From Spirochaetales bacterium Spiro_05 (GTDB lineage Bacteria; Spirochaetota; Spirochaetia; Sphaerochaetales; Sphaerochaetaceae): 64,000 bases of DNA. The notes under the pieces are model-generated. The model had not been told where the DNA came from. It saw only the letters and a program-made list of their open reading frames with translations, and searched no databases. Both the position numbers and the translations under genes were made by a program. Below are positions 27,994 to 37,701 of this stretch, piece by piece. The stretch lies in the NCBI GenBank assembly GCA_001603115.1, contig LVBG01000025.1, forward strand, positions 1 through 64,000. Reading direction: 5' to 3'. Position 1 is the first letter of the stretch; the number at the start of each line of letters is the position of its first letter.

Positions 27994-29385
27994 CTATATC
28001 TTACCTGAGTCCACCAACTGCTTCTGCTTCGCAATATACAGGGGTTTCATCCGCTGGTAAGCCTGCAAGCGAACCGGCTTGAACCAAAAGGCGACTCCCA
28101 TGAAAAGGTTGAACAGCTGGTGGCCCATCTTGCGTTGGGGAAAGTCATACAGCTTTCTCTGCTTGTAGAAGCGATGGTCGTCGCGGACCACCCCCCGCAT
28201 GCCGTAGATGAGGTCTCGGAATATCTTCATGCCCCCGACTCCCAAGAAGTTTGCACCCTTCTGAAAGTGAGCGCGTGCACTCCTGTCCAACCGAAGCGCA
28301 GTCTCGGAGATGAGCCTCCCAAGCTCCTCATCATGACACAGATCATCACTGATGACGCCCACTGAGTTCTCCCTGCCCACCATATCCTTGCCCTCAAGAA
28401 ATTGGCGCACATAGGGCAACTGGTCCAAGGGACCGGAAACCAGATAGCAGGTATGCTTGCCCATCATGCTGGTACGGTGCCCATTGGAGAAGGTACGGTC
28501 GAGAAACAGCTTCCACACCGGCTTCAGGTAGCGACCTTCCAGGTTCATGGCGTGCACCAGGACATCACAGGAGTTGACCAGATTCTGATAGAAAGCCTGA
28601 AAACCATCCTTTCGGTCACACTCACCGACCAGCTCACATCTCAGGCACCCTTGGCAGGCACCTTCATAGGGAAAGGATTTGATATCGACGACCTCAACCT
28701 TGTTGGGGTAGGAAGCGAGGAAAACCTTGATCATGGCTGAGAGATTGCCATCCTCACCCACCTCATCGGTGAGCAGTACTGTACGGATGTCCTCTCGTTT
28801 CCCAACCTGCCGCCCATCCAACTGAGGCTTGAACGGAACGTGCTCTTGCACGATCTCCCTGCTCTGCCGGGGAAGCGGTAGCCGTTGCTTGCAAGAACGA
28901 TGGAATTCGGCCATGAAGAATCGCATGCTCTGGCGATATGTACGGTTCAGCAGGTCCTTGTCATCCACACTCAGCCCTTCCATGTACCACATCCCAAGGT
29001 CCTCACAGGTAGCCTGCAGCCAATGCTGGGCAAGGTGGTCGTAATAGTGGAAGCAGCTCATGATGCTTGTTGCATACTTGCCGGAAAATATCGAATCCTT
29101 CCCCTCTTGCTGGATGAGCTGGAAAAACCGGAGTAATTGGTAGGGCACCAGCATGGTATAAACAGGGGTCGCCCAGAGCACTGCATCACACTCCTGAATC
29201 AGCTCGAGAGATGCGTGGAACCACTCGCTTTCATAGTCATTGTCGGTAAGCATTTCCCCGATATCCAACACATTCCATACAACGTCTTGTTCATGCATCA
29301 TCAGATAGCGTGCATACTGCAGGGTAAGGCTGTATTCACCTTTCGGGCTTGCGTTGACGATGACCATGGTGGTGGGTTGAGTCAA
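27994..29385 (-). CDS. Two-domain flavodoxin-fold NAD(P)H-dependent oxidoreductase
   Basis: Two flavodoxin-like blocks: VIVNASPKGEYSLTLQYARYL...ATPVYTMLVPYQLL and VVDIKSFPYEGACQGCLRCELVGECDRKDGFQAFYQ. Confidence 0.72.
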   Translation of the reverse strand: MTQPTTMVIVNASPKGEYSLTLQYARYLMMHEQDVVWNVLDIGEMLTDNDYESEWFHASLELIQECDAVLWATPVYTMLVPYQLLRFFQLIQQEGKDSIFSGKYATSIMSCFHYYDHLAQHWLQATCEDLGMWYMEGLSVDDKDLLNRTYRQSMRFFMAEFHRSCKQRLPLPRQSREIVQEHVPFKPQLDGRQVGKREDIRTVLLTDEVGEDGNLSAMIKVFLASYPNKVEVVDIKSFPYEGACQGCLRCELVGECDRKDGFQAFYQNLVNSCDVLVHAMNLEGRYLKPVWKLFLDRTFSNGHRTSMMGKHTCYLVSGPLDQLPYVRQFLEGKDMVGRENSVGVISDDLCHDEELGRLISETALRLDRSARAHFQKGANFLGVGGMKIFRDLIYGMRGVVRDDHRFYKQRKLYDFPQRKMGHQLFNLFMGVAFWFKPVRLQAYQRMKPLYIAKQKQLVDSGKI

Positions 29386-29624
29386 ATTCGACCTCCTTGA
29401 AAAACCTGGATGCTATGCCTAGCGTATGCTCCCGAATCGGGCAAGTCAACAAGAACTATCAGCAAGAAAACTGGCTGTCGATCGCAGAAAACAAGTGTTG
29501 TAAGCGTATTGAGATGGGGCTTTTCTTAGTGACAAGCGTGTGTTTCTCCGTTATAAGTAGAGAACAGGCAATCATGAAGACTTCTCTATGGTTGCTCCGC
29601 ATCTCAATCGGTTGAGGGTTGTCT

Positions 29625-30776
29625 ATGTGGTTTGTACTCCACTCCATTGCTTGGAAACGTAAACTCTTGCTGTTGCTCATCGTCTTGGTGAGCCTTGCGG
29701 TTGTGTTTCCTGCCCTCTATGCCGTGCAGCGGACCAGACAGACGATGATAGAGGAGACCCAGGCAAAGGCTCTGGACATTGCCGGTACCATCGCCGCCTT
29801 CCTCAACAGTGATATCGAGCGATATCGCATGCTCTCACAAACTGCAGATTTGGTCAGTGGAACAGCGGAGTACCGCTACTACCAGGAAATGAACACCATC
29901 TTCCGCGCGATCAAGGCATCAAGCGATGCAGCCTTCGTCTTTACCACCAAGTACATCGATGAACAAACCGACGCGTATGTCTTGGACGGTGAGGATCCAC
30001 AAGGAGATCTGTTCTCGCCCTTTGGCAGCATCGATACGATGAATCCCACCGAGCTGTACACATTCCAATCAGGACTCAGAGCAGTAAGCGATCTGGAAAA
30101 TGATCCGAACTGGGGGGTTTTCATCACAGCCTATGCCCCGATCAAGGACTGGAGGGACCACACCATCGTCGGAGTGGTCGGCGTCGATTATTCGGCTGAG
30201 TACTTGCAAGAGCGCTACCAGCGTATCACCTTCGTGCTCATCTTTGGCTTTGCATTCTTCATTCTTGTCATCTCACTCTCACTCTATGCCATCATCCTGA
30301 CCATCCATAATCGTGCAAATATTGATGACCTCACCCTATTGGGCAACAAACGGGCATTCAACCGAACGCTCGCCGATGTCGCCACTGAGGCTAGAAAGCA
30401 CCTGAACCCCTTCTCCTTGCTGATGCTTGATGTCGACCGCTTCAAGGCGATCAACGACAGCCATGGGCATTTGACCGGAGACAAGGTGCTCAAGCACATT
30501 GCCAAAGCATTGCAGCAAGCGCTTGTTTGGCCAAAGGGTTGTTTCCGCTACGGTGGGGACGAGTTTGCCATTCTTCTTCCCTCCTGCAACCTCCAGCATG
30601 CCTATGGCGTGAAACAGGAGCTCGAGGAAGAGGTGAAGGCGATCAACCTCGAGGAGTTGGAGGGGAAAGAACTGTCCATCAGCATCGGTGTTGCCGAGTG
30701 GAGGGATGGTACCTCTCTTGAAGATTTGATACGCTTTGCAGATACTGCGCTCTACGAGCAGAAACGAAATCATTGA
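29625..30776 (+). CDS. Membrane-anchored diguanylate cyclase (GGDEF), paralog of 24350-25510
   Basis: Same architecture; LLGNKRAFNRTL...LDVDRFKAINDSHGHLTGD...FRYGGDEFAILL. Confidence 0.92.
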   Translation: MWFVLHSIAWKRKLLLLLIVLVSLAVVFPALYAVQRTRQTMIEETQAKALDIAGTIAAFLNSDIERYRMLSQTADLVSGTAEYRYYQEMNTIFRAIKASSDAAFVFTTKYIDEQTDAYVLDGEDPQGDLFSPFGSIDTMNPTELYTFQSGLRAVSDLENDPNWGVFITAYAPIKDWRDHTIVGVVGVDYSAEYLQERYQRITFVLIFGFAFFILVISLSLYAIILTIHNRANIDDLTLLGNKRAFNRTLADVATEARKHLNPFSLLMLDVDRFKAINDSHGHLTGDKVLKHIAKALQQALVWPKGCFRYGGDEFAILLPSCNLQHAYGVKQELEEEVKAINLEELEGKELSISIGVAEWRDGTSLEDLIRFADTALYEQKRNH

Positions 30777-30790
30777 ACCAAGGACTAGAT

Positions 30791-31756
30791 GTGAAATCAC
30801 CAGCCATACTCTTTCTCACTCACTCCCATTTCCATCCAGATGATGGGGAGTTGCAACTGTTTCACTCCCTGTATCCACACCTTGAGGTCACCACCCTCAA
30901 AGGAACAACGTACACAAGCGAGCAGCTGGCAAAGGCTGAGATCATCGTAGGGTTTCCCAAGCCGGAAGACCTGGTGCACGCCACCAGCCTGAGATGGCTC
31001 CATGCACCCAGCTCCGGGGTTACCCAGTATGCGGATAAAGCACTTTTCGCCAGAAAGGATGTTCTGCTTACCAATAGCTCGGGAACCTATGGAAAGCAGA
31101 TAGCCGACCATATCATCGGCATGATCATCGCCTTCAACCACAACTTCTTCACCTACCACAACCAGATGAAAGAGAGAGTTTGGAAGAACATATTCCCATC
31201 CCACGATATCTGGGAGAGCACCCTCCTGATCGTCGGGCTTGGGGATATCGGGACCAACCTTGCCAAGCGGGCAAAGGCACATGGCATGCGGGTCTTGGCG
31301 GTAAAACGCACAGCCTCCGAGAAACCGAGTTGTGTGGATGCATTGAAAACCATCGACGAGTTGGACTCTTTGCTCGGCCAAGCCGATTATCTTGCCCTCT
31401 GCCCAGCCTATACCAAGGAGACAGAGCACCTGATCGATGCAAAGAGACTCTCCATGATGAAAAGCACAGCCTACCTGATCAATGTGGGACGGGGGGCCTT
31501 GGTCGATGAGCAGGCTCTCATCGAGGCATTGGAAACCAAGCGATTGGCAGGAGCAGGGCTGGATGTCACCCAGCTTGAACCGCTCCCTCCCACCAGCAAG
31601 CTCTGGAATCTGGAGAATGTGTTCATCACCCCCCATTCCAGCGGCCTCTCACCCAGTGATCCCCATCAGGTCTTCTCACTCTTTCTGAACAACCTGAGAA
31701 AATTTCTTCATGGCGAGCCGATGCAGAACCTGGTGGATTTCCAGAGAAAATATTAA
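30791..31756 (+). CDS. D-2-hydroxyacid dehydrogenase family protein
   Basis: LLIVGLGDIGTNLAKRAKAHGMRVLAVKR; LINVGRGALVDEQALIEAL; ITPHSSGL; start (GTG 30791) uncertain. Confidence 0.9.
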   Translation: MKSPAILFLTHSHFHPDDGELQLFHSLYPHLEVTTLKGTTYTSEQLAKAEIIVGFPKPEDLVHATSLRWLHAPSSGVTQYADKALFARKDVLLTNSSGTYGKQIADHIIGMIIAFNHNFFTYHNQMKERVWKNIFPSHDIWESTLLIVGLGDIGTNLAKRAKAHGMRVLAVKRTASEKPSCVDALKTIDELDSLLGQADYLALCPAYTKETEHLIDAKRLSMMKSTAYLINVGRGALVDEQALIEALETKRLAGAGLDVTQLEPLPPTSKLWNLENVFITPHSSGLSPSDPHQVFSLFLNNLRKFLHGEPMQNLVDFQRKY

Positions 31757-31868
31757 GCAACTTTCAATTCCTATAACAATACTATTGTTTTGTATTTCTT
31801 TGAATATTTGGACCTTGCATTACTTTACTTGCCTACATCCCGATGCTAGTCTGTAGCTATGCAAGGGG

Positions 31869-32936
31869 GTGGGCACTGTGGCAGTTATCCTGGCCATCGA
31901 TGATTCATTGACTGATCTCACCATGATTCAGTACATACTCTCCTCACATCAGGTCTTGGTTGCCAGTGATGGACAGCAGGGCCTGCAGATGCTATCCCGT
32001 CATCCTGAGACCGATCTCATCCTGCTTGACCTGCGGATGCCGGTAATGGATGGCTTCTCCTTCCTCGACAAAATGAGCTCCCTTGGGCTTGATACACCTG
32101 TCATCATCCTCACCAACAGCGAAGAGGTGGACAAGGAAATCCTCGGGCTGGACAAAGGGGCGGTGGACTTCATACGCAAACCCTTGAACTTCCAGGCGCT
32201 CAAGAAACGCATCGATGTTCAGCTGCGCCTTAAGCAGGCAACTGAACAGATCCGTCAGCACAACCGCCATCTTGAAGATCTGGTGCAGCAACGCACTGCA
32301 GAGATCCGCAGGACCAACGAGATAACCATCAACGCCTTGGTGAGACTGTTGGAAATACGCAACATCGAAACAAGCAACCACTCACGCCGTACCAAGATCA
32401 TGATGCAGATGCTCTGCGAGGCACTCCAAAACCATCCTAAGGATGGATATCAATTATCGGAAAGGGATATTCAGGAGTTGGTGGAGACCGCACCCTTGCA
32501 TGATATCGGCAAGGTGGGCATCCCTGACAACATTCTGCTCAAACCAGGCAGGCTTGAGCAGGCTGAGATTGTCATCATGCGCGAACATGTCCTCAAAGGT
32601 GTGGAAGCCCTCGACTACAGCCTTGAAACAGACGATGCAAAGATAAGCTTCATCGAGACAGCACGAGAACTCATTGCAAGCCATCATGAGTGGTTTGATG
32701 GTTCAGGCTATCCCAATGGGCTTGATCATGACAAAATTCCTCTCTCCGGTCGCTTGATGGCAGTTATTGATGTCTATGATGCACTGACCAGCAAACGGGT
32801 GTACAAGGAGGCGATGAGCCACAAGAAAGCCCTCGAGGTTATGCAAAGTGAAGCTGAGCGTCATTTCGATCCGGTCATATTCCAGACGTTCCTCTCCATT
32901 GCCGACACCATACACGATCAACTGAAACAAGACTAA
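31869..32936 (+). CDS. Response regulator with HD-GYP domain (c-di-GMP phosphodiesterase)
   Basis: Receiver ILAIDDSLTDL...LDLRMPVMDG; HDIGKVGIPDNILLKPGRL; HHEWFDGSGYPNGL. Confidence 0.93.
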   Translation: MGTVAVILAIDDSLTDLTMIQYILSSHQVLVASDGQQGLQMLSRHPETDLILLDLRMPVMDGFSFLDKMSSLGLDTPVIILTNSEEVDKEILGLDKGAVDFIRKPLNFQALKKRIDVQLRLKQATEQIRQHNRHLEDLVQQRTAEIRRTNEITINALVRLLEIRNIETSNHSRRTKIMMQMLCEALQNHPKDGYQLSERDIQELVETAPLHDIGKVGIPDNILLKPGRLEQAEIVIMREHVLKGVEALDYSLETDDAKISFIETARELIASHHEWFDGSGYPNGLDHDKIPLSGRLMAVIDVYDALTSKRVYKEAMSHKKALEVMQSEAERHFDPVIFQTFLSIADTIHDQLKQD

Positions 32937-32945
32937 GAGGTATTC

Positions 32946-35741
32946 ATGAGAGCACTGACTCGCTTCTTGCTGCTCTTGCTCCTAACCCTAGGGTTTTCCT
33001 CCCTGCTGAGTGCTGCTACGCATGATTTGCAATACACCGATGAGGAACAAGCCTTTCTTGCCGAGCATCCGGTCATCCGCATCGGCATCGACCCAAAATT
33101 CGTGCCCTTTGAGTTTCTCGATGATACGGGCAAACACATCGGCATCTCAGCTGACTTTCTGGATCTTATCAGCAAAAGAACCGGCCTGAGCTTTGTCCAT
33201 GACTCAAGCATTGGCTGGGTCGAATCGGTGCAACATGCACGCGATCGTGAAATAGACTTGCTGCCAGCAGTGGGATTCACAGCACAACGTTCACAATTTC
33301 TGACATACCTGGAGCCCTACCTCCACTTCCAGCGTTCCATCGTGGTACAGAAGAGCAATACCTCCTTCACCAGGTTTACCGACCTCTTTGGAAGGCAAGT
33401 CGCCGTGCAAAAGGACAGCAGTCACGAAGGGTTTCTCACCGACTACCCAGAAATTGCCCAACGCCTGTACGAGACGGTCGAGGAAGCCTTGCTTGCCGTC
33501 AATCGTGCTGAGGAAGTGGCATTTGTCGGCAATGAGGCAACCAGCATCTACCTCAGCAGGCAACTCGGGCTCACCGAACTGAGATTCATCCCTATTACGG
33601 AAGGAGGAGTCCAGAACCTGCACATGGCGGTCCGCAGCGACTGGCCGCATCTTGCTTCCATCCTGCAGAAAGCCCTCGATTCCATCACGGAAGCTGAGCA
33701 ATCTGAAATCCTGTCACGATGGATCCGGTATGAGTCGGATGTGGACTACACCCCCTATATCAGAATTGCCGTTACACTTTTGATCATCCTTCTCTTGGGG
33801 TTCAGCCTCTCCTCTTTCTGGATTTCACGCCTTCGCATGGCCATCAAGGAGAAGGACCTTGCCCAGCGGCAAGCACAGGCCGCGGACCAAGAGAAGAGCA
33901 AGTTTCTCGCACGCATTTCTCACGAGATCCGTACCCCGCTCAACGGGATACGTGGGATGAGCTACCTCTTGGAAAAGACCCAGCTTGATGCAAACCAAAG
34001 ACGGTATGTCAAAAGCATCGGAGCGACAACACAGACGATGCAGACCATCATCAACGACATCCTGGAATTCTCCAGGCTCAGTGAAGACCGCATCATCCTT
34101 GAGCGCGTTCCCTTCTCCCTCGATGATGTGTTGGAGAATTGTGTTTCCATCGTCTCCTACCTCATCAGACAGAAAGGGCTCAAGTTCTCCATCAGTGAAG
34201 AAGAGCAGGTGCCTCACCACTATCTCGGGGACCCCACCCGAATTGCCCAGATTCTCATCAACTTGCTGAACAATGCCGTAAAGTTCACCGAAGAGGGCTC
34301 TGTTGAGCTGATCATCTCCTCGGTCCAACAGAGAGACGAGGAGTACCTACTCTCATTCTCGGTGAAGGACAGCGGCATCGGAATGAGTGAAGAACAACTG
34401 GCTACCATCTTCCAACCCTTTGTCCAGGCCAATGAGACGATCAGCCGCAGGTTCGGAGGATCGGGTCTGGGCCTCTCCATCGTCAAGGGTTTGGTGGAGA
34501 AAATGGGTGGAACCTTAACGGTTTGCAGCATCCTTAACAAAGGCAGCACCTTCACTGCCACCATTCCCCTCAGTGTTGATACAAAAGGCATTGAAGCTGA
34601 GCTACAGAAGAGAAGTGCCATCGATTTCTCACAGCTCAAGGCCCTGCTGGTCTTGCATGACCGGCAGCTGAGTGAGCGTGTCGCAACGCTGTTTGGGGAG
34701 TATGACCTCACCTTCGAAGGGGTCACCTCCGCTACTTTGGCCACCAAAGTTCTGGAACAAGAACACTCCTTCGACCTGGTGGTGGTCGAGCACCAGCTGC
34801 ACAGCACTGAACACCAGAAACTCTACGCGACCATCAAGAAGCATCCGAAACTGTTGGTCTTTGTCCACGAGGACAGACAAGCTGAAGAGGAAGTAAGTGC
34901 CGATCTCATCCTACCCCTGCCGGTGATAAACTCAGTGATCCTGAATGCCCTCTTGCAGCTCTTCGGCAGAGGCTCAGCGGATAAGACGGAACAGTCTCCC
35001 AAAAAGAGGACGCTTCCATCACAACACTTTGGGATACTGGTGGTGGAGGATAACCCAACCAACCAGATCATCGCAAAGGAGTTGCTCGAGCAAGCCGGCA
35101 ATCAGGTGATCATAGCCTCAAATGGCAAAGAGGGGTATGAGACCTTCCTCAAGGAGGAGGCAAGGATACACCTGATCCTGATGGACCTGCATATGGATGT
35201 GATGGATGGGTATGAGTCCAGCAAGCTCATCAGAGCGAAGAATGCAGGGGTGCCCATCCTGGTCACCTCTGCAGATCTGATGGACTCGGTGAGAGAGCAG
35301 TGCGAAAGCATCGGGATTAACGAGCTGATCGGAAAACCTTACAATCCTGAGGAGTTGCTGAGTGCTATCCAACGGCTTGCCGGTGCATATCAGAAGCCAA
35401 TGAGCTCTTTGCCTGTCCTTGATGTATCGGTTGGCGTACGAAATGTAGGGGGAGACAAAGAGCTTTACGCCAAGATACTCACCTCATTCATCCAAGAGAG
35501 TGAGGCGTTGCTCAGCGAGCTGGAATCTGAGCATGAGCGTACGCTCATTGCTGAGCTTGCCCATAAAGCCAAAGGCAGCTGTGGCTCCATCGGAGCACTG
35601 GGTGCCCAGAAACTCTCAAGCAATCTGCAAAAGCAGGCAGAGGATACTCAGCAGGAGTTCGACCAGAGCCTCCTCACTGCCTTGCAACAGCAGCTGAGAC
35701 AAGTCATCGAGGAGGCAAAACGGTACTGCTCACAAACGTGA
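32946..35741 (+). CDS. Hybrid sensor histidine kinase: SBP_bac_3 sensor, HisKA, HATPase, pseudo-receiver, receiver, Hpt
   Basis: HPVIRIGIDPKFVPFEFLDDTGKHIGISADFLDLI; FLARISHEIRTPLNGIRG; GSGLGLSIVKGLVEKMGG; LVVEDNPTNQIIAKELLEQAG...MDLHMDVMDG; LAHKAKGSCGSIGA. Confidence 0.93.
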   Translation: MRALTRFLLLLLLTLGFSSLLSAATHDLQYTDEEQAFLAEHPVIRIGIDPKFVPFEFLDDTGKHIGISADFLDLISKRTGLSFVHDSSIGWVESVQHARDREIDLLPAVGFTAQRSQFLTYLEPYLHFQRSIVVQKSNTSFTRFTDLFGRQVAVQKDSSHEGFLTDYPEIAQRLYETVEEALLAVNRAEEVAFVGNEATSIYLSRQLGLTELRFIPITEGGVQNLHMAVRSDWPHLASILQKALDSITEAEQSEILSRWIRYESDVDYTPYIRIAVTLLIILLLGFSLSSFWISRLRMAIKEKDLAQRQAQAADQEKSKFLARISHEIRTPLNGIRGMSYLLEKTQLDANQRRYVKSIGATTQTMQTIINDILEFSRLSEDRIILERVPFSLDDVLENCVSIVSYLIRQKGLKFSISEEEQVPHHYLGDPTRIAQILINLLNNAVKFTEEGSVELIISSVQQRDEEYLLSFSVKDSGIGMSEEQLATIFQPFVQANETISRRFGGSGLGLSIVKGLVEKMGGTLTVCSILNKGSTFTATIPLSVDTKGIEAELQKRSAIDFSQLKALLVLHDRQLSERVATLFGEYDLTFEGVTSATLATKVLEQEHSFDLVVVEHQLHSTEHQKLYATIKKHPKLLVFVHEDRQAEEEVSADLILPLPVINSVILNALLQLFGRGSADKTEQSPKKRTLPSQHFGILVVEDNPTNQIIAKELLEQAGNQVIIASNGKEGYETFLKEEARIHLILMDLHMDVMDGYESSKLIRAKNAGVPILVTSADLMDSVREQCESIGINELIGKPYNPEELLSAIQRLAGAYQKPMSSLPVLDVSVGVRNVGGDKELYAKILTSFIQESEALLSELESEHERTLIAELAHKAKGSCGSIGALGAQKLSSNLQKQAEDTQQEFDQSLLTALQQQLRQVIEEAKRYCSQT

Positions 35742-36704
35742 GACAAGAAACAGGTCCGTCAGCTGGGAAATCTTTTCAACATTGGTCTGGTAGAGGAAGT
35801 GGGTACCGTCCAGTATCTTGTACTGTGCATGTTCTCCTATCCTTTCCAGATGCTGCATCTGGTATTCAATCGGGGTGATAGGAAGCATCGGATTGGGCTT
35901 CTCGTAGGTATCGGATGCGATGAGTTTCAGATAGGGCACCTGTGGGGGATACGGCACACGCATGACCTCTTCAATCGATTCGGAAGTATTGCCCATCTGA
36001 GCAAGCAAGGTCCTGTTTACGGAGAACCCGGCAAACGCCAGCATGTCACGAACCTCCTGCTCCGTGTACCCCAAAGCAACAGTTGCATCAACGTTGGTGA
36101 CCAGTGGCCCGAGCAGGCTGGTGAGGCCCAGATCCTGTTGCACCCTGGCAATCGGAAGCACAGCTTTCACAAATGCGGGCATCGGCGCAGAGAAAGCTGT
36201 TGAAGTGCCGTCCAAACTGATGATCGCCTCGACCTCTTCAGGATGCAAGGAGGCATACAGCTCGCTGTAGGCGCTGGAAATGGAATGGCCCATCAGCACA
36301 TAGGGGCCCGAAAAGCCCCCCTTCGCAAGGGCTGCTCGTATCTCTTGCACATAATTGGCACTGCTTCTCTGTCGCTCGGTGGTGGAGCTGAAGCCTACTC
36401 CGAAGTATTCAACCACCACCATGGTGTACTTCTCGCCCAGAGCGCGCATCAAGGGGCCAAAATCCGCACTGGGCAGCGCTACTCCCATTCCAGGCAGCAA
36501 CACGATGGTCTTCTCCCCTTCTCCCTGTGAGTACAGGTGCATGGTACCGTCAAAGACCTCGACAAGCTGTCCGTAGGGTTCGATCCGTTCGTAGCGTTGG
36601 CGGAAATAGGTGGCATGCAGTATCGATGCGATAAGCAATACCAAAACGAAGGCGGTAAACACCCACAGCAAAAACCTCAGTACTTTCTTCCCTCGCCTAC
36701 GCAT
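35730..36704 (-). CDS. Alpha/beta hydrolase
   Basis: IVLLPGMGVALPSADF; VLMGHSISSAYSELYA nucleophile elbow (GHSIS); C-terminal GTHFLYQ. Confidence 0.85.
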   Translation of the reverse strand: MRRRGKKVLRFLLWVFTAFVLVLLIASILHATYFRQRYERIEPYGQLVEVFDGTMHLYSQGEGEKTIVLLPGMGVALPSADFGPLMRALGEKYTMVVVEYFGVGFSSTTERQRSSANYVQEIRAALAKGGFSGPYVLMGHSISSAYSELYASLHPEEVEAIISLDGTSTAFSAPMPAFVKAVLPIARVQQDLGLTSLLGPLVTNVDATVALGYTEQEVRDMLAFAGFSVNRTLLAQMGNTSESIEEVMRVPYPPQVPYLKLIASDTYEKPNPMLPITPIEYQMQHLERIGEHAQYKILDGTHFLYQTNVEKISQLTDLFLVSRL

Positions 36705-36849
36705 TGCACGCTCCCTCTCGATCAGCTACAAAAAGTATAGGGGAGAATGGAGATTCTGCCTAGAATGATTCGATTCAAGAAGAATAAAAGAGACAAAGAC
36801 GAAAAGGGCTGGATTGCTCCAGCCCATCGAGAACATGGTGGTGAAACGC

Positions 36850-37518
36850 TTACTTGTCTGCTGCCATTTCAGGATTTCGGGTATTCCAGTCAGACCAGGC
36901 AGGGGTTGCCCAGTTCTTGGCAACTCGCAGAGCCTTCTTGTCCGCAGCATCACCGGTGATCTTCACCGTAGACTCGTTCATTGCCCAGCGGTCATCCGAG
37001 GTACCGGCAAGCCCTTCACGCCACTGGCCTTGTACATAGTATCGGCCGAAGGTAGCCATTTCAGCGTTCTTCAAGGTGAGCTTCACCGGTTTGGCGAGAG
37101 CGAACTCCTGCTTCACATGGTAAGGATAGTTCTCAAACGGACCGTAGGAGGCAACCTCGCCATCCCTGGATTTCGAGTAGTCGATGTAGACATGATAGAA
37201 ACCTTTGAGCGTGTACTCCCCGGCGGGTACATTCTCAGCAAAGTAGAAGGAGTCGAGGCGACTCTCCGCATCGAAGTTCTTGAACGGAACTACATTTCCG
37301 TTTGCATCCACCACCCAAGGAGCCCAACCGGTGGCATTGGTATTCGACAGCGAAGTGGACGATCCATCGGCCTGGAGCATACCTGCCTCCACTACCAGCA
37401 TGGATGATTGGGGAGAGAGCGGATTGGTTGCCAACGGGAAGAATGAGGCAAGGGACATACAACCGGTGAACACCACTATGATAACCAAGGACAGGGTGAG
37501 GGCGCGTGCTTTTTTCAT
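36850..37518 (-). CDS. Putative lipoprotein of unknown function
   Basis: MKKARALTLSLVIIVVFTGCMSLAS lipobox-like signal. Confidence 0.68.
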   Translation of the reverse strand: MKKARALTLSLVIIVVFTGCMSLASFFPLATNPLSPQSSMLVVEAGMLQADGSSTSLSNTNATGWAPWVVDANGNVVPFKNFDAESRLDSFYFAENVPAGEYTLKGFYHVYIDYSKSRDGEVASYGPFENYPYHVKQEFALAKPVKLTLKNAEMATFGRYYVQGQWREGLAGTSDDRWAMNESTVKITGDAADKKALRVAKNWATPAWSDWNTRNPEMAADK

Positions 37519-37671
37519 GGGACCTCCAAATTGGTATCTTCATCTCCATCGTAGAGGTGCCCAGAATGAGAAGTCAACAGCGCACTAGTTGCTGTAAACG
37601 ATTTTTCTTGGAGGAACCTCACCGGATATCTGAGTTAAAGAGTTGCTTAAACACCAGACTTTCATATAGAC

Positions 37672-37687
37672 TATCATCAATATGATA
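37672..37687. promoter_or_regulatory. Perfect inverted repeat in the promoter/leader of the ACR3 gene
   Basis: TATCAT-CAAT-ATGATA, just downstream of a TTGCTT-N16-TATAGA promoter-like pair. Confidence 0.35.
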
Positions 37688-37701
37688 AGAAGGAGCACCC
37701 G

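Noticed and set aside
30797-31636. Antisense ORF of 279 aa over the hydroxyacid dehydrogenase
   Set aside because: Shadow ORF; the sense strand carries all NAD-binding motifs.
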